Source: Treponemataceae bacterium
GTDB taxonomy: Bacteria > Spirochaetota > Spirochaetia > Treponematales > Treponemataceae
Direction: 5' to 3'
Length of the DNA: 14,392 nt
NCBI GenBank assembly: GCA_024697985.1
Contig: JAILRX010000251.1
Coordinates: 1 to 14,392, forward strand
The translations under genes and the position numbers were made by a program. This document shows positions 6,221 through 12,497 of the stretch, one piece after another. Position 1 is the stretch's first letter, and each line of letters begins with the position of its first letter. A model generated the notes under the pieces. That model ran no database searches. It saw nothing but the letters and a program-made list of their open reading frames with translations, and had not been told where the DNA came from.

Positions 6221-7951
6221 TCAGCTGTTCTTGTCTATTGCATCAAGAATTTTGATGGCCTGGTCAATTCCAAAAAGCGTAGTCTGGATACCTGACTTGA
6301 ACCTTTCGTTCAGCGCGCCCTGAATTGCGTTTATGTTTGCAAGCGTGTCGTAGCGTGTTGCCTTGTTTGGTGAAAGAAGTCCGTTCAGAACCCTTACCAT
6401 CGTGTGGCCGGCCGTCTTGAACTGAGCAAGCATGGTTTCGCATTCGTTTTCAATTGATGAAATCAATGTCGTGATTTTAGCGTAGTTTTGGATAGTTCTT
6501 GCCTGTGTCGTGCTGGCAGATTCGAAAACCGTTCCGTAGTTTCCTTTTGGAGCCAGTTCCTTGTTCAGGTTCGTAAGGTTCTGGTCAGTCCTGTTGAGTG
6601 CATTGTAGGAATCGGTGAACTCGTTCAGGTTGTCACGGTTCAAAAACTCGCCTTCCATCATGATTGTCTTGAGGGTCTTTATGTATTCCGGATAGATTTT
6701 CTGATAGAAGTTGTAGATGAATCCCAGCTGCATTTCCTTTGGAAACGGAATTCCACCCCAGCATGTTGCCCAAGGCCGGTTTGCGATAAGCGGAGTTTCT
6801 TCGCTCTTGAACATTTCCTTGATTTTGGCCGTTGTCTGCTGTCTTTCCCTGTCCTTAAGCCAGGTGTCCCATTTTTTGTCAAAGGCCTTTCGCCACTGTC
6901 CCTTGAATTTGACGAACCAGTCTTCCATTCCTTCGATTTTGTCGCAGTGCCAGGTAGCCGATCCTTGCGAAAGTTGTGTTATCTTGAGGATTGGAACCGT
7001 ATTCAAAAAGGAACGGATCTTTGCTACTTCTTCGAGGCTTCTGTTTACGAAGGCCGCACATTCCTGGTCCAATTTTTCAGGATCCAGATTTGCGCTGTCT
7101 GCTGAAGATTGGTCCAATGACTGAGATTCTTTCAAATGCTGACTTTGATAGGTCGAAAGAAAAAGGGCTTCAAGCACTTCGGTGTAGACCTTGCGGCTTG
7201 AATTCATCACCTTTGCGATTGCGGCAAGTTCGTTCTGGATTGCATCGAGCTGACATGTTTTTGAGCCTCTCGTGTTCGGTCTGAATTTGGAAAGCACTTT
7301 TTCAAAAGGAAGCCGGCAGAACTGCTTGAGCCAGTCGAGAGACTGAACGCACTGATACATGTGGGCTTTTTGGTCGGCAGGAAGGCTCTGCAGTACTTCA
7401 TCCATGTGGCGCAAAAGCGTCGAACGTAAATCGGTCGGAATGTCCTGATCGAAAGGGTAGGTGTATGGATTTGCGCTTTCTTCGAGGCGGCCTTCAAGTT
7501 CGGTAAAAATAAGGGAACCCATGAAGGTGAAAAAAGCTCCCGGATTTTCCTCGTAAATTGCGATTCCCATCTTGAAATACTGCGAGACATCCTTGAGAGT
7601 CTTGAGTTCCTCGTAAAACTGGTTCTGAAGGTTCATTGAGTGCGAATCAAAAATATCAACGGTTTCCTGCTCGACAGTCTTAGCCAGAATTCCAAGAAGA
7701 TATTTGTTGTAAAGAAATTCAACGCTGCAGGAAGCAAAAATTGATTTGATTTTGAACCAAAGCCTTAAAAGAAAGGATTCAGATTTGATTTTAAGATTGA
7801 GGTCGCTGTCTTCAATCGTGTAAGACTGCTCTTTTTCCTGAATCTGTTCTTTTTCGGGAGAGCTGGCGTTCTGCATTTTGTTTAGAAGTTCAAGTCTTTC
7901 CTGGGTAGAAAGACTCATCGCCATGCGCTCGAAGGCTGTGTAATCACTCAT
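6221..7951 (-). CDS. Spirochaete-type protein of unknown function (DUF5312-like)
   Basis: A 576-residue protein with no catalytic motif I recognise. It resembles the DUF5312 proteins annotated in treponemes, a judgement from memory. The start MSDYTAFERMAMSLSTQER is followed by a charged Glu/Gln linker (about 30-50). A moderately hydrophobic stretch near 60-90 (LLRLWFKIKSIFASCSVEFL) is too charged to be a confident membrane helix. The rest looks mostly alpha-helical. It includes a low-complexity Ser/Gln stretch near 266-290 and a Trp-rich zone (334-396: TWHCD, MEDW, GQWRKAFDKKWDTWL, RPWATCWGG) that may be its conserved core. No signal peptide is seen, so it is probably cytoplasmic. It is first in a three-gene minus-strand operon with the PgeF-like gene and argS. 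A good promoter ends only seven bases before the ATG, with no Shine-Dalgarno, implying a leaderless message. Confidence 0.85.
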   Translation of the reverse strand: MSDYTAFERMAMSLSTQERLELLNKMQNASSPEKEQIQEKEQSYTIEDSDLNLKIKSESFLLRLWFKIKSIFASCSVEFLYNKYLLGILAKTVEQETVDIFDSHSMNLQNQFYEELKTLKDVSQYFKMGIAIYEENPGAFFTFMGSLIFTELEGRLEESANPYTYPFDQDIPTDLRSTLLRHMDEVLQSLPADQKAHMYQCVQSLDWLKQFCRLPFEKVLSKFRPNTRGSKTCQLDAIQNELAAIAKVMNSSRKVYTEVLEALFLSTYQSQHLKESQSLDQSSADSANLDPEKLDQECAAFVNRSLEEVAKIRSFLNTVPILKITQLSQGSATWHCDKIEGMEDWFVKFKGQWRKAFDKKWDTWLKDRERQQTTAKIKEMFKSEETPLIANRPWATCWGGIPFPKEMQLGFIYNFYQKIYPEYIKTLKTIMMEGEFLNRDNLNEFTDSYNALNRTDQNLTNLNKELAPKGNYGTVFESASTTQARTIQNYAKITTLISSIENECETMLAQFKTAGHTMVRVLNGLLSPNKATRYDTLANINAIQGALNERFKSGIQTTLFGIDQAIKILDAIDKNS

Positions 7952-7958
7952 AGACTAT

Positions 7959-7986
7959 ATTTTATTGCATAAGTCAAATCAGTCAA
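7959..7986 (-). promoter_or_regulatory. Sigma-70-type promoter of the DUF5312-like/pgeF/argS operon
   Basis: Reading the minus strand, TTGACT (7986-7981) and TAAAAT (7964-7959) are separated by 16 bp, a strong match to the housekeeping consensus. Only seven bases (7958-7952) separate the -10 from the ATG at 7951, so transcription should begin at or within a base or two of the start codon. Confidence 0.6.
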
Positions 7987-7993
7987 GAAGGAT

Positions 7994-8022
7994 TTTCTTA
8001 TTTACAAATTACGTGCTATAAT
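7994..8022 (+). promoter_or_regulatory. Extended -10 promoter of the CYTH gene
   Basis: TGCTATAAT (8014-8022) is a perfect extended -10. The best -35 at 17-bp spacing is the weak TTTCTT (7994-7999), which an extended -10 can tolerate. The -10 ends six bases before the ATG at 8029, so the transcript should start at or next to the A of the start codon. Its -35 lies seven bases from the -35 of the divergent promoter. Confidence 0.6.
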
Positions 8023-8028
8023 CGAGTC

Positions 8029-8613
8029 ATGTACGAAATAGAATTGAAAGCCCATATCGATGATGTGGAAAACGTTAGAAAAGTTTTGAATGGATTTGCT
8101 ACTCAAAAGGGCAGAAGCTTTAAGCGTGACAAATATTACAAGATTTCTACTTCTGCAAGTACCGATGGATACGAAAAGGTCAGGGTAAGGACTGAAAACG
8201 GAAAGACCTACCTGACATTCAAGCAGAAGACACTGATGAAAAATCCTGATGGAACTTCCATGGAAGTCAACACTGAATCAGAAAGTGAAATCAACACCAG
8301 CGAAACCATCGAGTTGATATTCAAGAGCATCGGGGCAGTCTTGAGCCTTGAAAAAACTAAGGATACCGAACACTGGATTTACACGAGCGGAAAATACGAA
8401 ATGCATATTGAACTGTGCAACGTCGGAAACCTTGGAAACTTCCTTGAAATCGAAGTGATGTCGGATAAAAATGATGAAAATACCGTTAACGCAATTCGGG
8501 AACTTGAAATGCAGATCCTGGAAAAATGCGGAATCGGCAAGGATAAAATTGAATCTAAATATTATGAGCAGCTTCTAGCTGAATCAAACGGGGGAGTCTA
8601 TGAAAAATTCTGA
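8029..8613 (+). CDS. CYTH-domain protein (class IV adenylyl cyclase or triphosphatase)
   Basis: A 194-residue protein of the CYTH/triphosphate-tunnel metalloenzyme superfamily. It opens with EIELK (residues 3-7), the ExExK signature that binds metal and triphosphate. Alternating charged strands follow: RDKYYKI, EKVRVRTENGKTYLTFKQK, then SMEVNTESESEI, HIELCNVGNLGNFLEIEV and the C-terminal KIESKYYEQLL, which fit an eight-stranded tunnel. Spacing and C-terminus resemble proteins annotated as class IV (CyaB-type) adenylyl cyclases, which make cAMP from ATP. Close relatives instead hydrolyse thiamine triphosphate or inorganic triphosphate, so the substrate is open. No Shine-Dalgarno precedes the ATG, and the promoter -10 is six bases upstream. 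The stop overlaps the start of the next gene by 14 bp, suggesting coupled translation with an exported protein. Confidence 0.85.
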   Translation: MYEIELKAHIDDVENVRKVLNGFATQKGRSFKRDKYYKISTSASTDGYEKVRVRTENGKTYLTFKQKTLMKNPDGTSMEVNTESESEINTSETIELIFKSIGAVLSLEKTKDTEHWIYTSGKYEMHIELCNVGNLGNFLEIEVMSDKNDENTVNAIRELEMQILEKCGIGKDKIESKYYEQLLAESNGGVYEKF

Positions 8614-9253
8614 CATGAGTTTTGCTAAAAAAATCATTGCTTGCGTTGTCTGTCTTTTCATAGCAGGTGCAGTTTTTGCTGATGAAGGCATCAACGCCAT
8701 AACAGGTGCTGATGTTTCGGCAAGTTTTCTTGGGAACTTTTTTTTGAACTATGATCTGGCTTTTGACTATCAGTTTGAAAAAGATATCGCTGTCGGTCTT
8801 GGAGCAAAGGCTGACTGGAACGTTCTCCAGAGCGGGTACGAGCCGCATTACGTAATTTTGCCATATATTTACAGCAAGTTTTCGCATTTTACTATGAATC
8901 TTGGCGTGAGCGTGGATCCGACTTTGCTGGCGTCAGAAGCTCCAGTCCTTCCATACATCGGACTTGGCGGAATCTATCTTTGGAATGTCGGATACGGACG
9001 GCTTGGACTTGCCTTCGGCACCGATTTGTTTTTCTCGCTTCGTGATTTTACTGATGAAAACGACACTTCTGCTCAGCAAGCTGCGGCGGCTATTTTTGGA
9101 AGTATTTTTTCGGTTTTCAACATTCCGAAAGTCTATGTCGGAATCCGTTATGAAATACCGATTTGGAATCCAAAAAAAAGTGCGGCAGATAAAGCAGATA
9201 AATTAGAAAATCAGCCTTCTGAAGAAGGAACTGGTTCCTTGAACGAAATCTGA
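8600..9253 (+). CDS. Exported protein, probable small outer-membrane beta-barrel
   Basis: A 217-residue protein with a Sec signal peptide: basic start with K10-K11, hydrophobic core IIACVVCLFIAGAVFA, and likely cleavage after A27 before DEG. No lipobox is present. The mature part alternates aromatic and small residues typical of transmembrane beta strands (FFLNYDLAFDYQF, VGLGAKADW, YVILPYIYSKF, MNLGVSVD, YIGLGGIYLW, RLGLAFGTDLFF, VYVGIRYEIPIW), broken by acidic turns, which suggests a barrel of about 8-10 strands. A charged tail (192-217) follows. I cannot name the family. The ATG at 8600 is used because GGGGGAG (8590-8596) precedes it; a second in-frame ATG at 8615 would also give a complete signal peptide. 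The gene overlaps the CYTH gene by 14 bp upstream and the acyltransferase gene by 43 bp, tail to tail, downstream. Confidence 0.8.
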   Translation: MKNSDMSFAKKIIACVVCLFIAGAVFADEGINAITGADVSASFLGNFFLNYDLAFDYQFEKDIAVGLGAKADWNVLQSGYEPHYVILPYIYSKFSHFTMNLGVSVDPTLLASEAPVLPYIGLGGIYLWNVGYGRLGLAFGTDLFFSLRDFTDENDTSAQQAAAAIFGSIFSVFNIPKVYVGIRYEIPIWNPKKSAADKADKLENQPSEEGTGSLNEI

Positions 9254-9963
9254 GTAAGCGCACTTTCGATAGTGGCCTGAACTTGTGCAATGACTTCTTT
9301 TTGTTGTGCCTTGTCCAGGCCTTCTGTTTTTACAGGCGGATGGACGACGAGTCTTAAAGGACAGCCCTGAAATGAGCCTGTTTCTTCAAAAGCGTGCCAG
9401 GTTCCATCGATGGAAACCGGTACGATGTCTGCTCCCGAAGCAAATGCCAGTTTGAAGCTTCCGCTTTTGAACGGTTTTACAGGACCGCCTCGGCTTCTGG
9501 TTCCTTCCGGAAAGATGACCATGGAATGTCCGGCCTTTACCTTTTCAATTCCTTCGTAAATTGATTCAACTGCTTTTTTGACATTCTTTCGGTCCATGAA
9601 AACGCACGACATGAACTTCATCCATTTTGAAATGATTGGAATTTTCAGCGTTTCGATTTTTGCGATGAATCCCTTTGGATAAGGAATGCATCCGAGCATG
9701 ATAGGCATGTCCATCAAGCCCTGATGGTTTGCTATGTAGACGACAGGCTTGTCTGCAGGAATGTTTTCGATGCCGCTTTTTTCGATTGTACAGCCGGTGA
9801 TTTCCATGCAGTATTCAGCGAATCTGTTTACCTCAGGCTGGATTAATGTTCCGATTTCATCAACCTTGCCTTCTTTGTAAAGCTTCTTTGACTGTCTGTA
9901 TAATTTCTTTTCTGAATTCAAAAATTTAAGGACTTTAAGCAGAACTTTGATATTTTTTATCAT
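9211..9963 (-). CDS. plsC: 1-acyl-sn-glycerol-3-phosphate acyltransferase (PlsC family)
   Basis: Transfers an acyl chain to lysophosphatidic acid to make phosphatidic acid for membrane lipids, at the inner face of the cytoplasmic membrane. All acyltransferase blocks are visible: NHQGLMD (79-85, the H-x4-D catalytic pair H80/D85), the VFMDR element (121-125, block II), FPEGTRSRGG (151-160, block III, substrate phosphate binding), and VPVSIDGTW (181-189, block IV). The length of 250 residues is typical. The N-terminal 30 residues are basic and amphipathic, with no clear membrane segment, so attachment may be peripheral. The start is supported by GAGAG seven bases upstream and a promoter at 9989-10016. 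Its last 43 bp overlap the convergent exported-protein gene. Other lysophospholipid acyltransferases share these motifs, so the exact acceptor is inferred. Confidence 0.93.
   Translation of the reverse strand: MIKNIKVLLKVLKFLNSEKKLYRQSKKLYKEGKVDEIGTLIQPEVNRFAEYCMEITGCTIEKSGIENIPADKPVVYIANHQGLMDMPIMLGCIPYPKGFIAKIETLKIPIISKWMKFMSCVFMDRKNVKKAVESIYEGIEKVKAGHSMVIFPEGTRSRGGPVKPFKSGSFKLAFASGADIVPVSIDGTWHAFEETGSFQGCPLRLVVHPPVKTEGLDKAQQKEVIAQVQATIESALTQISFKEPVPSSEG
9215..9240. repeat. Two overlapping, mutually exclusive hairpins in a 3' gene overlap
   Basis: CCTTCTGAAGAAGG (9215-9228) can form a 5-bp stem with a TGAA loop. AAGGAACTGGTTCCTT (9225-9240) can form a 6-bp stem with a CTGG loop. They share AAGG (9225-9228), so only one can form at a time. 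They lie inside the coding overlap of the exported protein and the acyltransferase. No T-run follows in either direction, so they are weak as classical terminators. Confidence 0.45.
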
Positions 9964-9988
9964 TTAAAAACTCTCTTTAATGTGCTAA

Positions 9989-10016
9989 AATATAAGAACA
10001 TCTTTTGCATTTTCAA
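9989..10016 (-). promoter_or_regulatory. Sigma-70-type promoter of plsC
   Basis: On the minus strand TTGAAA (10016-10011) and TATATT (9994-9989) are 16 bp apart. The predicted start near 9982 leaves a leader of about 20 nt containing GAGAG (9975-9971) at good spacing from the ATG at 9963. Confidence 0.5.
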
Positions 10017-10038
10017 GATATACTTATAAAAATATGAT
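10011..10038 (+). promoter_or_regulatory. Possible promoter of the class III cyclase operon
   Basis: TATGAT (10033-10038) is a fair -10; TTTCAA (10011-10016) is a poor -35 at 16 bp, and these are the same bases used on the other strand by plsC. An alternative is the extended -10 TGCTAAAAT (9983-9991). The leader before the ATG at 10056 shows no Shine-Dalgarno. The evidence is weak and the true promoter may be either. Confidence 0.3.
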
Positions 10039-10055
10039 AAGACAAAGTTAAAACT

Positions 10056-12497
10056 ATGGCAAGTAGAGAGAAACAATTAAAAAACATATCAAAGTATGGA
10101 AATTTTGTAGGAATTGATGGAAAAGTCTTTGAGAACTCTGATGGAAAATCAAAAAACAAAGGCAGTTCCTGTGAATTCGAAGGCTCTTTTATAACTCACG
10201 AACAGTTCGTAAAAGAGATAAATCAAAAGCAAAGATCCAATCAGCGTAAAATTGAAAAGCGCATAAAAGGCAATCAGAAAAGCTATAAAAAGCTCCAGAA
10301 AAAAATCCAAAAGCAGAATGAGCGCCTTGAAAGCAAGAACAAAAAACTTGCGGACAAGCACGTAAAAAATGCAAAGCCGCTTTCTTCGCTCAGAACATCA
10401 ATCGGTGCAAAGCTTATCTTCATGATCTCTCTCGTTGTCATTCTGGCCCTCTCTTCCGTTACCTTCATCGTTTCTTACTTTGTTGCCCAGGATATCCGCG
10501 TAAGTGCAGAAGAAAACAACCTTACCATCAACAACCGTACTAAATCAGACTGCATGAACAGAATCAACTCTGTGGTTACCAGTGTCGACGTGCTGATGAA
10601 ACTCATCGGGGAAAGCATCGACCAGAACGAAAAGAACAAGAACTCGTCGATGTTCTATGAACGATACCCTGAAATCATTTCGGTTTCACTTCCGGACAGC
10701 GGCGAAATTTTCGTAAACAACAGGTTTTTGACAGTTCACGAAATCAAAAAGGAGCAGATCGAGTCGTACATCCTTACCGAAAACGAAGCGCTCGAAGAAA
10801 GTGCCACAGGCGAATTTGTTCTTAAAAACGCTTCTCCGTTTTTCATGACTCCTGTGATTGCGATTTTTTCACCGGTTGACGGTGTTCCTGAAATCAACAA
10901 CATCGTAATCATGTATTCATCAGAGAAACTCTACGAAAGTTTTGCAAGCGGCTCAATCAATCAGTCGTTCTACGTAAACCAGTATGGCGAAGTTCTCGTT
11001 CATCCGGATTACAACGTGATGATGAACTTTTCAGACTTCTCGGATGATCCTGTAGTTGCAGAAATGATTTCGAACTCTGCAAGCAACGGCCAGCACATTT
11101 ACGGTTCGTTCAACGAAAGCATCATAAACAAGGTTGCCACAATCATGGGATTCGGCGACTCGTTCATCGGAGCCTACAGCAAGGTTTCGGATTCGAACTC
11201 TGCCGTAATTACGACCGTAGTTCTTTCAACAATTCTTGAAGGTGTAAAAACCACGATGATCCGAAACCTGTATCTTACCGGTGCTATTTTGGCGCTGGCC
11301 GTCATGATCATGTGGCTCTACGCGCGCTCAATTACGGTGCCTCTAAAAAGGCTTGCAAACGTAGCAGACGAAATCAATCAGGCCAATTTTAATACGCCGC
11401 TTTTCGAAGAGCTTTATACTCACGGTCACGACGAAGTTGCGGTTCTTACGAATTCGACCAAAAACGAACGCGAAATTTTGAACACGATGATCAAGTTGAC
11501 CAACGTCGGTGTTGTAAAGTCGGTCGTTCAGAAAAAAATAGACTTCAATCCGCATCTTAAGGACATCACAATCTTCTTCAGCGACATCCGAGGATTTACC
11601 GCAATTTCGGACGGCTTCAATACCCGTTTTGGAAACAGATCCGGTGCAGAAATCATCGGGTTTTTGAACGACTACATGAGCCGAATGGTTCAGTGCATCA
11701 AGATTACAGGCGGTGTAGTTGATAAGTTCGAAGGTGACGCAATCATGGCCTGCTGGGGCGTTCTTAGAAATGACAGCCTCGATTTTGAGGATATGGACGA
11801 CGGAAATCCAGAGAAAAAGAAGCTTGAAAGCGAACATCAAAGGCACAAGGAAGAGGATGCTCTTTCTGCAATCCGCGCGACGGTTGCGATGCGATATTCG
11901 CTTAGAAAATACAACAAGGATGCTGAAATCTTTACGAAAAAGCATGCCGACGAAATCGATGCCAAATACAAGCCGCATATCAAAATCGGTTCGGGTTTGA
12001 ATTCGGGGCGAGCAACCGTCGGCTTCATGGGTTCTATGGACAAGATGGAGTTTACCTCAATCGGGGATGCCGTAAACCTTGCAAGCCGTACCGAAAGTTC
12101 AAACAAGCCTTGCGGTACCGACATCTTGATAACCCAGGACACCTACGATCTTTTGAAAATGAACTTCATCAGATGTCCTGAAAACAACTACACCATCAGC
12201 GAAGAGTGTGAAAAAGACGAAGTTGTCGTAGAAAAAATCCCGGTTCAGTTCGAGGTAAAGGGAAAGGGAAAACAGAATTTCTACGGCGTGGTAAATATGC
12301 CTCAGTTCGACGTTCAAGAGTTCTTTGAACAGGACGATGAAAAATTTGTTGCTGACGCAGACTGTCTGGACGTTGTCGGTCCTCGCGGTCCTAAGACGCT
12401 AAAGGAAATGAGAATTCTGCTCGGAATTGCAGAACCTGACTTTGGAGGAGTAAATCTGGATGAGTCCGAAAATAAAATTCAGATTAGCACTAACTAA
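10056..12497 (+). CDS. Membrane-bound class III adenylyl cyclase with Cache-like sensor and HAMP
   Basis: Makes cAMP from ATP in the cytoplasm in response to a periplasmic signal. Order of parts: a long cytoplasmic N-terminus with a strongly basic helical stretch (about 53-108), first membrane helix (about 119-143), a 255-residue periplasmic region with a Cache-like FYVNQYGEVLVHPDYN element (305-320), second helix (about 404-422), HAMP (about 423-475), and cyclase domain (about 500-745). Catalytic residues are complete: metal ligands D510 (FFSDIRGFT) and D561, purine-selecting K557 (VDKFEGD) and T667 (FTSIGD), and transition-state N674 and R678 (VNLASR). The Lys/Thr pair favours ATP over GTP. 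Two charged insertions (about 520-530 and 570-600) enlarge the domain. A 60-residue acidic tail follows. No Shine-Dalgarno precedes the ATG, but a stop at 10038-10040 rules out an earlier start. It overlaps the FecR gene by 38 bp. Confidence 0.95.
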   Translation: MASREKQLKNISKYGNFVGIDGKVFENSDGKSKNKGSSCEFEGSFITHEQFVKEINQKQRSNQRKIEKRIKGNQKSYKKLQKKIQKQNERLESKNKKLADKHVKNAKPLSSLRTSIGAKLIFMISLVVILALSSVTFIVSYFVAQDIRVSAEENNLTINNRTKSDCMNRINSVVTSVDVLMKLIGESIDQNEKNKNSSMFYERYPEIISVSLPDSGEIFVNNRFLTVHEIKKEQIESYILTENEALEESATGEFVLKNASPFFMTPVIAIFSPVDGVPEINNIVIMYSSEKLYESFASGSINQSFYVNQYGEVLVHPDYNVMMNFSDFSDDPVVAEMISNSASNGQHIYGSFNESIINKVATIMGFGDSFIGAYSKVSDSNSAVITTVVLSTILEGVKTTMIRNLYLTGAILALAVMIMWLYARSITVPLKRLANVADEINQANFNTPLFEELYTHGHDEVAVLTNSTKNEREILNTMIKLTNVGVVKSVVQKKIDFNPHLKDITIFFSDIRGFTAISDGFNTRFGNRSGAEIIGFLNDYMSRMVQCIKITGGVVDKFEGDAIMACWGVLRNDSLDFEDMDDGNPEKKKLESEHQRHKEEDALSAIRATVAMRYSLRKYNKDAEIFTKKHADEIDAKYKPHIKIGSGLNSGRATVGFMGSMDKMEFTSIGDAVNLASRTESSNKPCGTDILITQDTYDLLKMNFIRCPENNYTISEECEKDEVVVEKIPVQFEVKGKGKQNFYGVVNMPQFDVQEFFEQDDEKFVADADCLDVVGPRGPKTLKEMRILLGIAEPDFGGVNLDESENKIQISTN
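12444..12450 (+). promoter_or_regulatory. Ribosome binding site of the FecR-domain gene, inside the cyclase gene
   Basis: GGAGGAG (12444-12450) stands nine bases before the ATG at 12460 and is one of the strongest Shine-Dalgarno sequences in the window. It lies within the last codons of the cyclase gene, so translation of the downstream gene can follow on from cyclase translation. It fixes the start of the FecR protein. Confidence 0.8.

Noticed and set aside
6488..7105. 205-codon open frame on the plus strand inside the 576-residue gene
   Set aside because: Antisense to a long frame that has a promoter and operon context; composition is irregular and it has no ribosome binding site or family signal.
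8600..8690. Lipoprotein signal in the exported protein
   Set aside because: Cysteines at residues 14 and 18 are inside the hydrophobic core and not at a lipobox; cleavage after VFA fits a normal signal peptide.
11343..11978. 211-codon open frame on the minus strand inside the cyclase gene
   Set aside because: It lies opposite the HAMP and catalytic core, which are strongly conserved; nothing recognisable is encoded on the reverse strand.
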